Shown here: piece by piece, positions 33,871 through 45,903 of the stretch | Layout of the letters: the number at the start of each line of letters is the position of its first letter | How positions within the stretch are numbered: position 1 is the first letter of the stretch | From: Uranotaenia lowii | Lineage: Eukaryota > Arthropoda > Insecta > Diptera > Culicidae | Assembly: GCF_029784155.1 (NCBI RefSeq) | Contig: NC_073692.1 | Span: 427,719,324 to 427,783,323, forward strand | Direction of reading: 5' to 3' | DNA length: 64,000 nt | Translations under genes and position numbers: made by a program | The notes under the pieces: generated by a model | Told to the model about the DNA's origin: nothing | Database searches by the model: none | The model's input: the letters and a program-made list of their open reading frames with translations, nothing else

Positions 33871-35700
33871 TTTGTGTGTGATCCGCCATGTGTTAAGGTC
33901 AAGGATATTTTTCGGCATTGCAAAAAATTGTGTATGCAACTCGTTGCAATGCTTGATTTTTTCATCACTTGTCATAATTATCGTACTTACGATTCATGCT
34001 ACAAAAAATTGCATTTTGCAACTTGTTGCATTAGTAACTATTTTACACAAACATTTCTAAAAGTACACAGAATCTAAAAAACGAGTGATCTATTTTTTCT
34101 TGAGTGTAATAACAAAAAGATGTAATTTTAAACTCCTTTTGGTGTAATATTAGTCTATTTTCAAAAATTTAATAGAAATAAACTGTTTTCATTTAATTTT
34201 ACATTGCGTCATGCAAACATCAACCGATCAATGAAATTTATATCACAAACAATGTAAAATTATATCTGTTTGATTTAAAATTGAATGGAAATATTTAACT
34301 TGTGTTATTTCATATTTCAAGTTAGTTTGGCAAAAAGTAAACAAGTCAGAAAATTATTCGGAAACCGAGTCTTTCAAAGCAGGACCTACAGCAGCACTCC
34401 TATAGAGCCTTTTAAAGAAGTAAGTTTATGTGAAATGAAGAATGAGGTTGAAACTGATTAGTTTTCTTTTCATTACAGCAAGCTCAGATTTTTTGCAGTG
34501 ACTGATATCCCGACAGTGATTATCTGGAGAAATTTTTGGTGATGCTAACCGAAAAATCATGATGTTCCGGAACCAGTCGAGGATACTGATGACGCTGATC
34601 TGTCAAAACATCTCCGTGCTGGAATCATCGGATGCCTGACGCTTTCGGTGATGGTTTGTTATGTTCAGTTTTGAAAATAAGTATAAGTTAAAAATGATAC
34701 ATGCGGCGTATTCATTCAAAGACAAAAGCAAAAACCTGAATATTTAGCAAAATTATCAATATTTACGATACTAAATTTCAAAATTTACATATCTGTGTAT
34801 TTCGATCTAAGTTTACACGCCTCAAAAATTACATCCTTGAAAAAAATACACCGTGATAGAATTTTACGTCAAAATCGGTGTTCCGTTTTCGTGCATCGTT
34901 TTCGATCTAAATTCACACGATTTTTTTCTTGCTGTGCAAAATGCACCAAATATGGTCAATCTGTATAATGACCCAATATCATTGAGAAATGTGGGCTCAG
35001 TTATGCTTGTATGAGACTCAAATTGTGAAATTTGGAGAGAAAAAAATCTAATTTTAAGAAGTGCGCGAATTGCTTTTTTTTTAATCCATCCCCCATTATT
35101 TTCGAACTTCAGGGCTAGAGACTTCAATGGAAAGTGACGATGTAAACGACGAACCCGAAATGCATTCAAGATGTTGCAATCATAACTATGATCACAGTAG
35201 GCCTAGATTTTGGGTATTATTATCTTGCTAATTTTTTTCGCTCTGTACCTAGGTATATTTTTTTTTTGGTTGTTTAAACGCTTAAAAATCATTGAAGGTT
35301 TAACAAATGGTGAAGGAAAATGTGAAGTTTCTGAAGTGAGCAGATGTAATGGAATCAGAAAATGCAATTCCTAACAAAACTAGCAAATATTTCTCTTCCT
35401 CTGAAAGTGAGAGATTATTGTGGTATCATGGGGAGTGAAAAGTCGAAAAAAATCCGGAAAATATGTAAGTGCATCCCATACCAACCTCGAATTACAAAGA
35501 AAAAGGACAAATTACAAAGGTTTGAAAAGCAACGTAGACAATGTTTTCGACAATGTACCGTGAAAGATTTTTTTCCCTTAGAATGGTATACACTCAAGTG
35601 AAGCGCAGTTTTTCGAAATTTCGAAAAAGGTTAGGTAACAAATAACCGAATAAGATATCGATTGGAGGATTTCTTTCTAATGAACGCAAACAGTTTTTTT
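33871..35700. other. Intergenic; one decayed coding-like patch
   Basis: Mostly AT-rich. Around 34430-34670 a GC-richer patch reads PEPVEDTDDADLSKHLRAG in one frame (about 34571-34627). Nearby in another frame is SDYLEKFLVMLTEKS, with a TTCATTACAG acceptor-like site at 34480. The frames are broken by stops, so it looks like a pseudogene or transposase remnant that cannot be assigned. Confidence 0.3.
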
Positions 35701-35719
35701 TTTCATATTAATTGCAACA

Positions 35720-38193
35720 ATGAAGCAATATTTAATACTTTATTTCATTCAATCATTCCTCAATTCAACTGATTTTTTTCATGTGATCTTTTTTTTTTGT
35801 TTTTATGTGTGTTTGTTTATGTCTGTGTGTATTTGTATATTTTTTTCTGGTGTAGTTTGTGTTTGCCTGTTTTGTTTCTTAAAATTGTGTGTATCATCAA
35901 CTTTATAATATTTTCTGCTTGTATTTTTCTCTCTCGCCATATTGTAATCTCTCGCGTAGGATATCAAAACAATTTTCTTTTGTTGATGATCTTATTTCTT
36001 CAACCTGTTTCTATCCTCGCTCGGTTTAATATACTTGATTTCAATACAATTATATGAATTTGTTGGTTGGTTTTGTTTTTTTTTTCTTAAGGGATTCTCA
36101 TTCATTCTTTTGCTTCAATTTTTATCTCAATTTCCATTGTTTTTTTGTTTGTTTCTTGTTGTTTCAATAGTTACACAGTTACATTTCTCTTACGGGCTAG
36201 GCTTGTCCTTACATATGTAGGGTTTTCTTTTTACTGTTGCACATTACGTTTTTTTTAAACTCCTTATGTTCATCTCTCTGTCCGCATTTAAATCTCACTT
36301 GCTCGCACGGTGTGTTTCTTACTCTTACCTAGTATTGTATTTTTTTCTTCTTCTGTTTAATATATATAAATTGATAGAATCACGCACATTTTTTGTCTCG
36401 CTCTCGAACTTGTTTACACCTATGGGTTTTATTTTCCTTGTTGTAATCTGTCACACGCGTGCAAGTTTTTCAAACCTAATTTACTTTTTTGCTGATTTTT
36501 TGTTCATCTCTCTTACCTTTTTTTTCTCTGTTTTAAAACATTTACGCTTATGTCTTAGTTTTGATAATTTTTTTTGCTGCTTTCAAATAAAAACGTAATC
36601 GTAAATAAGACAATAGGTAAAAATAATAATTATCTCAATTAAAATGGTGTACTTTGCTTGTTTAAATTAAAACTTGGTCTCAATTGTGTGATTTTTCTTC
36701 TTTTTAAAGTATAATTATAACATTTTTTTCACTATTTACAGTAGGTTTTTTTGCTTATGTTTTTGGGAAAACAAATTGAACAAATTTGACAAATAAGGAA
36801 GTTATAAGCGGTTGTTTGTTTGTTTCAATAAATAAAAATCTGCAAGTTTAATTAATTAAAAACATAGTAATTTTACACTATTTACAACGATTGAATTTGA
36901 TTTTTTGTTTCCCAGTTCGAAAAACCCCTTAGTCGAGGTTAAACAAATGAGATTTTTTGTTTTTTTCTGTTTATAGATTTAAATTGTATATCATGTCTAT
37001 CTCATGCACAATCCTTTCCATGTTTTTTTTTGTTAAATTTAAAAGAGTAGGGGCTTGTTCAAACTATCGCTTGTAGCGTGAAATTAATCAGAACTGTTTA
37101 CTAACTGTTTCGCTTACAATTTTACCGTTTTTTGTTTGCTTGCATGCTTGCTTGCGTTGTTGCTACCTGATTATTTTTTGTTGATGGAAGTTGGATAATT
37201 CCACAGAATCTCGTGTGTCAAGCTAACAAATCGCACTCAGCGCAAAACTCAATCAATAGTAATAATTGTAGTAGTAGTAGTAATAGTTTTCAATTTTCTT
37301 CGCTTTTTAGTAGTACGGCAGACTCCACACTGAAACAATGGGTCCGATTGTTTGTTTGCGTGCTTGCTTCGAAAGGTTTCTTAGCATTGATTCGCTTGTT
37401 TTCTAAACTCTTTACCAGAAGTTGCCTATTTACAGAATAGTTTCCATGCCAGATTGATTTGTTTTTTTTTGTGATTTTTTTTCCTCTGATTATATAAATT
37501 AATTACTTAATTCTCTCCATACCGTTTTTTCCCCGGAGGAAATCCCAAACACAATAGACTTAATGGACAAAATGGAACTTAGCGTTTTGTTTTTTGCTTT
37601 TTTACTTTTTAACAATTAAATTCATCATCCCCACGATTTGGCTTTGGGATAGGACATCTCGCGCACGATCATCATCCTAACATTCTACGGAAATGTGTTG
37701 TTTGTGGGAGGGAATCTACTGATTTTGCTTCAGCTTTTCTTAGTCGAAACTCAAGTTCACTTTCCTGGCCAGCCAGTATATCCTCGCGAATTTTTTTAGG
37801 TAAGTTTTTTTTTTCTTTAGTAGCATTTCCATTCCTAGTAGTTTGGAAGAGAGGGGGAAAATAGAGATCCTCGTTTTTTTGTTTGTTTGTTTCATCAGCA
37901 TAAATATCAATGGACACCGCCAATTTGGTGGCTTTCCGGTTATTGTTCCCCCGCCGACCTGCGTTCTTAAATGGCCTTCCTCCCCATCCTTTTCTTTTGT
38001 CTCTGGATATAAAACTCTACAAAGACGCTTCTACGGATTAATAGTTGCTCCTTACAATCAACTTTGTACACGTGTTGCGTGTTTTTTTTTACTTTGCTCG
38101 CACAGTGGGTTTTTTTCCTTTTCAAGTTTGTGTTAGTGATCTGCCTCTTTAACAGCTTGTTCGGGTTGAATTGTCTCGTTTTAAGAGAAGGGT
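35720..38193 (-). other. Probable 3' UTR of E75
   Basis: Directly downstream of the E75 stop on the minus strand. It is strongly A-rich on that strand (long T runs on the + strand), lacks coding-like frames and lacks the TIR elements that crowd the neighbouring DNA. AATAAA occurs on the minus strand at 36428-36433 and 35739-35744, the latter a plausible end giving about 2.45 kb of UTR. Long AU-rich UTRs suit an unstable early-response mRNA, but the extent is inferred. Confidence 0.45.
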
Positions 38194-40437
38194 TTACGCT
38201 TCCAATAGCACCTTGTGGATGGTGGTGGCACCGGGAGTGGAAGAGGTGGAGCGGGCTGGAGACGGAGAGGGGGATTTTTTCGAGAGGTTTAGGGGTGCAT
38301 CCGTTCCTGAGGATGACGAGGATCCCGGGCCGGCGATGTCTACCTGCAGTTCCAGGAGGCGTGGTGATGGGGAGGGTGCACTCGTGTGGGATTGTGGTGA
38401 TCCTAGGGTGGTGCTGCTGGCCGGAACCATTGTTGGAACGGGCGGGGAGATCGAGGTTGAGTGCGGTGACTGGAAGTAGCGAATGCTGCCGGATGAGGAG
38501 GACGACGAGGAGGTGTCGGCATTGGTGGTGGAATTGAGCGATGGGGAGGGAGTTTGCTGGCGGGTTGTTGTGATTACACTTGTTGGTCCACTTTGCCACC
38601 GGTTGGCGCCCGTAAAGGGGCATCCGTTGCTCGAAGATGAGCTGCTGGAGCTGCTCGAACTACTACTGCTGCTGCTGCTCGAGGAGGACGTGAGGGGAGA
38701 CACGGAAGAGGATCGGGGACTACACACGAGCAGACCGCTTCGATATTCCGGATGACTCGAGGGGGGCTGCTGTTGTACGGCCTCACGCATGATGTAGTTC
38801 TGGATGATATCGGAACGCTTCATCTGTTCCGGGGTCATCGTGGGTTGTTCCATAAGCGATTTGGCCAGAACCGAGTGCGTGCTGGACAGGGAAGACGATT
38901 GATGGCTGATGGGTGGTGTTTCCTGCCTGTGCTGGAGCTGATGCTGATGGTTCTGATGGTGGTGATGATGCTGCTGCAGGTGATGGTGAAGGCTTTGGTG
39001 TGGTGATTGGTGCAGTGGTCGCGTTAAATGCATATGAAGCTGCGATTGTGGCTGCTGGGGAGGTGAAGGGGAGCTGCTACTGTGCGACGAAACCACCGAA
39101 GGCGATGACGATGAGGTTGAGCTGGTGGCCAACGACGAAGACGACGACGCTGATGATGAGGACGACGGCTTAGGCGAGTGTGATGATGATAGTGTGATTG
39201 AAGATGATGAGGTCGATGAGCTAGGAGCAGGTTCTGCTTCGCTTTCTCGGTGGCGCATTGCACGGAACTTTTTGTGAGGTTTGTAGGCTTCGTCCATCAG
39301 GCTGTTGGTGTCGTAGAGTGGTGGCGCCTGCAGGACTCGTTTTAGCACTGGCATGTTCTCCACGATATGTCGCTTGTCGTCCGATTGATCTTCCAGCGAT
39401 GATCGAGGGCTTGAGCAAGACGATGAACCGCTGCTAATTTGCTTGTTGTCGTGCTTCTCGTTGCCGGATTCAATTCCGGAATCGGTGGGTGAATCCAGCT
39501 TCCGATAACGAACGTGATGTGTGCCAACCGAACGGATCACTGGGGTAATGGTGAGGCCATTCTGGGCTAGATGAGCTGCCCCACCAATGATGTCATCCTC
39601 AGCGGATGATCCCGAGCTGGCCCGGTGACGAATCGGGCACTGACCGGATAGTGTCGCTGCCAGCAATGGTGCCGAAGCACTCAGTGATGATGTTGAGTGT
39701 GAATAGTCAGAAGTAGTTTCAGCAGATTCAGTGCTCGAAACCGAACCCATCGGGCTCTTGGCGACATCTTCAACATTGTTGCCATCACAGCCCCAGATAC
39801 TCAGAGTTGGACTCTTGGCCAGCTCTTCTTCGGCATTCCACATCTGCTGACGCAACAGCTCTTTATGTTCCGTACGGAACACAACCAACTTCTCGGTATG
39901 CAACGTACTCAACGTTCTCAGATCAGGAAGCGTCCTCAGCAATTCCTGCATAAACTCCGGCTTTTCCGGCCTGTTCTGGGAAATGATCGTCTGCAGACAA
40001 CCCTTCAGTTTCGAGTACATGCGTTCGATGAGCTCGACATTACGCAGACCGGGCCGATCCGGCGTTATCAGCACGATGGCACAGAACAATCCGATTTCCG
40101 CATCCGTCAAGTTCAGCGAGTTCATCCGCTCAGCAAAGTTGAATGTCGAATCGACCAGGAAGCGTGCGTTGGCCCCATTCTGAATCGTATCCCGGCGCAT
40201 CACCTGCCCATTCAGGCAGATGATCGAGTTAATCTGCGAATCGAACATGCAGATCAGCCGCACAAACAGTGCATCGAACAGACCGGCCTTCAGCAGCGTG
40301 AACTTATCATCCTGGCTCAGCAACTGGAAGCCGGGTATCATACCGGCGAAATCGATCACACCCCGGATAACGTGCGCGAACCGTTGGCTGAACTCCTGCT
40401 CCGATTGCAGTTCCGGCGCCGGGTTCAACGGACAAGC
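38194..40437 (-). CDS. E75: E75 nuclear receptor, last exon (ligand-binding and F domains)
   Basis: 747 codons after a TTGTTGCAG acceptor (40438-40440), phase 0. It begins ACPLNPAPELQSEQEFSQ, the invariant start of the insect E75 ligand-binding domain. Exon residues 1-200 cover the domain (GMIPGFQLL.QDDKFTLLKAG, NGANARFLVDSTFNFAERMN, LRTLSTLHTEKLVVFRTEHK). By alignment with Rev-erb, the heme ligands are Cys2 (in ACPL) and His180 (in TLHTEKL, coded at 39898-39900). From about residue 230 a 500-residue F domain follows, with serine tracts (up to about 20), His/Gln-rich stretches and a PLNLS motif at 715-719. E75 is an ecdysone-induced transcriptional regulator in the nucleus, partner of HR3, with NO/CO-sensitive heme. 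Confidence 0.97.
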   Translation of the reverse strand, partial: ACPLNPAPELQSEQEFSQRFAHVIRGVIDFAGMIPGFQLLSQDDKFTLLKAGLFDALFVRLICMFDSQINSIICLNGQVMRRDTIQNGANARFLVDSTFNFAERMNSLNLTDAEIGLFCAIVLITPDRPGLRNVELIERMYSKLKGCLQTIISQNRPEKPEFMQELLRTLPDLRTLSTLHTEKLVVFRTEHKELLRQQMWNAEEELAKSPTLSIWGCDGNNVEDVAKSPMGSVSSTESAETTSDYSHSTSSLSASAPLLAATLSGQCPIRHRASSGSSAEDDIIGGAAHLAQNGLTITPVIRSVGTHHVRYRKLDSPTDSGIESGNEKHDNKQISSGSSSCSSPRSSLEDQSDDKRHIVENMPVLKRVLQAPPLYDTNSLMDEAYKPHKKFRAMRHRESEAEPAPSSSTSSSSITLSSSHSPKPSSSSSASSSSSLATSSTSSSSPSVVSSHSSSSPSPPQQPQSQLHMHLTRPLHQSPHQSLHHHLQQHHHHHQNHQHQLQHRQETPPISHQSSSLSSTHSVLAKSLMEQPTMTPEQMKRSDIIQNYIMREAVQQQPPSSHPEYRSGLLVCSPRSSSVSPLTSSSSSSSSSSSSSSSSSSSSNGCPFTGANRWQSGPTSVITTTRQQTPSPSLNSTTNADTSSSSSSSGSIRYFQSPHSTSISPPVPTMVPASSTTLGSPQSHTSAPSPSPRLLELQVDIAGPGSSSSSGTDAPLNLSKKSPSPSPARSTSSTPGATTIHKVLLEA

Positions 40438-43400
40438 CTGCAACAAAGGGGAAAATGAAACCCGGGTTAGTAAAATATGTTTTGCTGTTGTTGTTATGCG
40501 GAAACAGCCTCGTGCGCGGTTACGACGGTTCCGTTGTTGTTTTTCACTAGTGATGTTGGAAGTTTGTAATAGATCTTAATCGTTGTTCTCCCACCGATCG
40601 TTCAACTTAGAATTAAACAATTATAATCGAAGCCCAGCTGCTTCGGAAGGTGTAATGAAATTATGATGTTTCGTTTCGTTTGATTTCCGCTTAGAGTACA
40701 ATTAAATTAAGATTAATTAATAAATTACCTTTTGATTACATTTCGATGCTATCTAAAATCTGAATATCCTATGGAACCTTTATGGAACCATTATGGAACT
40801 TTGAAGGTACTCATTTATTCCTACTTTAAATTTTCCTAAAAATTGAGATGTCATGTGGCAATTCAGCAAAAAGTTGACCAAGTCAGCAACCCTGCTTCGG
40901 AGTGACGTAATTGAAAGTCCCGCGGCGAGGAAATTGTTCTCTCACCATTCAATCGTTTGGATTTGAGTAACTCACCAACACCCCTACTGCTTCTATGTGG
41001 TCATTGAAAGAACAAGAACACTCTAGCGGATAGGGGCACTCAGCAGCAGAGTTTCACGCTTCAACGACGAGACACCGCGCCGCACCGCGCGTAGTATGGG
41101 GTGCTTGTGTGAGAGAGACCATCATCGGGAAAATTGCTTCCTCATTTCGTACTCTGCTGACCTTGAAAAATTATTGATATGTGTGGATGGTTGGTTCGAG
41201 TATTTATACCACATTGGCGACGACGACGACGACGACGGTAAGGCGACGGAAAACAGGGAGGGATAAGAAGTATAGAAGACGTAAAGGAATTCTCTTCTAT
41301 TTCGCAAAACTATTTTTGGTCAGCTCAAGGCCTGGACCTTGGATATTGTTGGAACGCACACGCCGCCCGGTTTTGGTTTGACGATAAGCATATGGATGTT
41401 TCGAAAATACCTACATAGTTCTGCTTAGGGTGTAGGGAACTTGACCTTTTGGAAGAGTCAACCGATTCGATAAACGATCGTAATTTTGGTCCGCTCGAGA
41501 ATAACAGACAGGGAAGCGTTTGCTCGAAGGTTGCACGCGTTTACGAGTTGATTAATTATCATCAGCACGCGTAAACCGATTTCTGGTTGAGCGTTATCAA
41601 GCACGCACTTGTTCCCAGCTCTAAGCAAATTATGAAAAGATACATCACCCTGGCCTCTAGCATAATAAGCTTTGGATAAGCGAACAATACCGACGATTAT
41701 TCGTCAATTCTAAATCTAATTAGCATAGAGGACAAACAGAGGAAAAGGTCTCCTCTGAGTGACTGACCGAACACCAAAATCGGTATGTGCGTGTCTCCGA
41801 GTGCGTGCGTGCGTGCGTGCGTTCGGATCGATATGACGTCGACCTCTACTGAGCGTGTGTCTTCCCTTCTTTGCCGTCTTTCGCAGCAGGTTCCATTAAT
41901 CGGAACCAACGCGCGCGTCAGTTATCCTTCAAATTCTCCGCCACGTTTTCCGCGTGTTCTTGCCTTGGTTGGATCAACCACCAAGAAGCAGCCACTCTCA
42001 GAATGCTCGTTTGCCTTGTCTTTTTATTCCTATATAGAGAAGTGGCCGTTTATTTAGTTTTTTTTTCGTTTGCCATCATACTGAATACTGAAAGCAGCAG
42101 CAGCACACATCGAAATCCTCGAAACACACAGAGAGCGAGAATGCGCGGAAACGCGCCACGCCAAGGTCGACGAACTGGGTTCAAGGTTTTTCGGCAATGG
42201 CCAGCAAGCAGCAAAAGTTCTTTTCGGCCGCGTGGTTTGAGGTTGAAAAGCTTCTTCACGCAAAATTTTGCGTGTGGGCGTTTAATTTTCGTTCCTCGTC
42301 AGAGGCAGATGCCGAGAAAAAGTGGGCAGAGAGAGCTCGTTGACTCCATCTAGCTCGTCTTGGAGATTCTTCCTCGATGTACAAGATTTGACCGGGGATT
42401 TGTGACTTTTACGCAACACAATTTTTTAGAGGTCAGTAAACTTTTGACTTGCGAAGGAAGGAAAAACACGTGATTTTTTTTCCTTTTTAACAACAAATAA
42501 GATCATAGCAGGCAAACATTTTTCGATGTTTTTTTCATTAAACGAATTTTAGCCGCAAATGTCATGGGTGGCTGTGACCTTTTCCCTGTGTCACCATGTA
42601 ATAAGAGTATACACACTGTAGGCTGATGGAGTAGCTTCCTAATTGCGTCGTTGTTGAAGAGTAGGTATGTATTGCGTATCAGTTAATGAACCAAGCCATG
42701 TGTCAAATGTTGTCAGCTTTGGTGTTTGCTAAAACAACACACGTGTGCCAATGTTGGTGGAGACAGCTTGTGAAGATAGATACCGAACTCGCGCGCTATC
42801 GATTTCCAATTAGAAGGGCGTTTCATTGGCGTAATTAATGATGGTGATGATAAAAAAAAAAAATTTGACTTTTATGGATTATTTGTAGGAAAATGACACT
42901 CTTCGTATGATGTAGTATTATTCTTCAGGATAGTAGCAAAATTGTTATTTTTGTATAATTGAATTGGAAGTATAGTGTAGTAATCTTTCAAGTTAAAGGA
43001 TTGTGTCCATGAGTAAACTTAAAATCCAATTAATTAAGAAAGGCCTTCAAGGACCTTTGAAACTGCTCTTTTTGAGAGTCGTTTACCTATCTTACTGTTG
43101 ATGGCTAAAAGCGAGTTAGTTTCAACCTTTCAAATCGGTTTATCACCTGTTCTCCTAATGACTATAAAAAGACAACATTCTAAATAGAACTCAAACAGCG
43201 ATTACCTAACCTTAAAAATCGTAATCCGAATCGAATTTCAAGGTTCAATACCTGAGAAACTAGTGTTAAAAGTTCAGATACACTAACTTAATTTGTGGTA
43301 GGTGCATTCGGTGTAGTCTAACGTAATTGACCCCCAAACGCTCATTTCCGTAGCCGGTTTGCGGAGAACGCGGCGTCAGAACTCGAGGTCGACATCTAAC

Positions 43401-44975
43401 AGCAGCATACTAGTATAACGCGAGTGATCGCGTTCAGCCGCCGCCATTCGACCGATCTTGAACCCTCCCGTGAACGAACGAGTTTGTGAGCAAGCAAACA
43501 AACTTCTGGTTGACATTCACAAAACCTGAAGCCAGGTGGTAGAGGTAGCGGAAGGTTGGCATCGACGCCGTTTACGACGTCACAGACGGACGGCAACAAT
43601 CTTCGAATTTTACGATAGTTGCTATTCTGATAGGTCTATTAGTAGTAGGCTGTGTGTTTGTTTAAAAAATTTAACTTCTCTTCTTGTGCGAGAGTGTGTT
43701 GGGGTTTGTATTTATCTTGTTTTTGTTGCTCAAACTCGTCGCCGAGCAATAACAACAACAACGCCGTCTAAAGCAGCCCCAAACCAACCATTCAACATGC
43801 ACTTCAAGGTTCTATAACCGTATATTCTAGCTCGCGTTCAAATTCGTTTCCGCATTATCTGTCTGGTTGTTTTTTTGCCCTGCCAAACAGGCAAGCCGGC
43901 GGCTGCTAACTTGTTTGGTTAAGGTAGAGCGCGGTTCAGTTTTATTACTCTACTGATGCACTCAGCGCTCGTGCCGACAACATCAGCAGCACCAACAAGA
44001 ACAACAACAAAAGACTCGTTGCAAATCGCAGTAACCGAGTGCACGTGGAGCGCATTCCGCACTCCTGCCTTCCCTTGGAAACGTGTTGTTACTGTTCTCG
44101 TCGTCTCACTAACTTCCCTATTTGTTCCGTCCGTCCACAGAAACACGCATCCGTTGCTAGTGACGCACAACGCTCCAGCAACTTTGCTTGCTCAGAGTAG
44201 TAGTTTGCATCGCAATTCCCTACTAGCTATAAAAGTACTAACTAAGCAAGCTGTGGCAGCCAGGCGAATGTTTGTTACTGTTACTAAGTATCGACTTCCG
44301 CGATTCTCAGAAATAACTGCCAATCACGCGTTACTGTAGAACGAACCCCGGAGATTTCTTGTTGAATAGTTTTGCCCCGCGTTGCTACGTCGTTGCCGCC
44401 GCCATCTTCAAGGTCAATGTCGAATGCGGTGTGTTGTTCCCGTATTCGAATCGAGAATTTCGTTGTAAAATCAACCTCTCCCCCTTTCGGCTACTAATAC
44501 CAAGTAGTAGGACTAACGCTCGACCGCTCTAGCTAGACTCTACTTTACTACCACATTCGAACGGCCTCACGTACCATTGGTAGTAAGCAATGACACTCAG
44601 CAACAGAGCTACTGATGTTGTCTCGCCTCGTGTCAGGGCGACGATAAAATAAGAAGGGTAAAAAAAACATTTAAACTGTGTTCTGGACTGGACGACCATC
44701 GACGATGGCGAAGACGAAGGCAACGGCGACAACGAATGTCAGGAACAAACGAGCGATAAACTTGAACGCAGATTCACCACACCACACCAGACGACGCTGC
44801 CGTCGCCGCTGCTGACCTTGAAAACAATTTTTCGCAAATGGGCGATAATATTGTCCCCTCATCCCCTTCTCTCCCATATTCGAACTATCTGGCAGTGCCT
44901 ACTCTGTTGAGCGAGCGAGCTGTCGGTGGTAATTGAAGTGTTTGAGCGCTTACTTACTTACTAAAAATATATATG
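40438..44975 (-). other. E75 intron, GC-richer 3' half
   Basis: Part of the 9964-base intron between the hinge exon and the last exon. From about 40880 to 44940 it is GC-richer, with GAC, CAG, CAA and GTGC microsatellites and few A/T tracts. No transposon was seen. Frames on both strands are low-complexity and not supported as coding. It may hold enhancers or an internal promoter. It ends abruptly at the TIR element at 44976. Confidence 0.5.
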
Positions 44976-45903
44976 TAGGGGAAAGTGTTCCTAAATGCGC
45001 ATGTTAGGTAATATGCGCATACAGCCGATTGACGATATGGCTAGAGATTCATCATATCTAATCAGTGCAGTTTGAGGGTAATACGCTTTTAACATATGGC
45101 ATGAAAAAATTAAATTGTTATATAAAGTCGAAAAAATTTAAAAATTCAAACAAGATTTTTGTCAGTTTTGATATAATATATTGAATTTTAATTATCGTGC
45201 GTACAGATTCTGTGAACGAAAATTTTAATGGTTTTTCTTTCTAATTCATCTGGAAATCGGAAATTCAACAAATTGAAGCTTTTGGCAAAGTTGTAGATGA
45301 TAAGATGTTGGAATACGAGGCAGGTTCTGAATGCCCATATCAAGGCAGGTTAAATGCCTATATCTAGAAAAATAGATTATTCTTATAAATTTTTTACTTC
45401 ATATCATTTAAACATTAAATCTACGCTCAAATCACGATCTTACAGCGAAAAAAGAAGAACTTCATACTGATCCGATAAAAATACAATATGAACAAAATTT
45501 TACCATGAAATATGGCCATATGGCATACTTAACTATGTTCCATGCAAAAGAACTAGTGATGTAAAAAATTTCACCAAAATTTCAGCCTTGACGTATGCCT
45601 AACATCCGTTTCTACCATTTTCAATTGAATAATTTTCAAAAAAATGCGAGTGTAAATGAAATATAGCTTAAAACATAAATATGCGCATTTAGCCCGACGG
45701 GTTCGGATATCGGCTATTTTGACTTCTTTTATTATAAAATTATTTTCACAAAAACTGTAAGAGATTTTAACAGAAAAATTGCTCTTACGTATAGAAAACA
45801 GATGTCCGCTCATGTGCATATAGTTTTCAGGCTCCTATCTATCGGAATATGGGAGAAAATGAGTGTTTTCCTTAATATGCGCATATTACCCGCCTCTCCC
45901 CTA
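44976..45903. mobile_element. 928-bp TIR element with ATATGCGCAT repeats
   Basis: Starts TAGGGGAAAGTGTTCCTAAA and ends CCGCCTCTCCCCTA, with the motif AATATGCGCAT near both ends (two copies left, two right) and once internally. It is flanked by TA. The interior is AT-rich with no convincing frame. Non-autonomous TA-target element inside the E75 intron. Confidence 0.7.

Noticed and set aside
35720..36598. Series of 60-110 aa frames rich in Phe/Leu/Cys that look like membrane proteins
   Set aside because: They arise from T-rich sequence opposite the A-rich probable 3' UTR of E75 and have no start context, domain or codon structure.
39865..40458. 197-aa frame on the + strand across the E75 ligand-binding domain
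   Set aside because: It is the antisense shadow of a strongly conserved coding exon and has no independent support.
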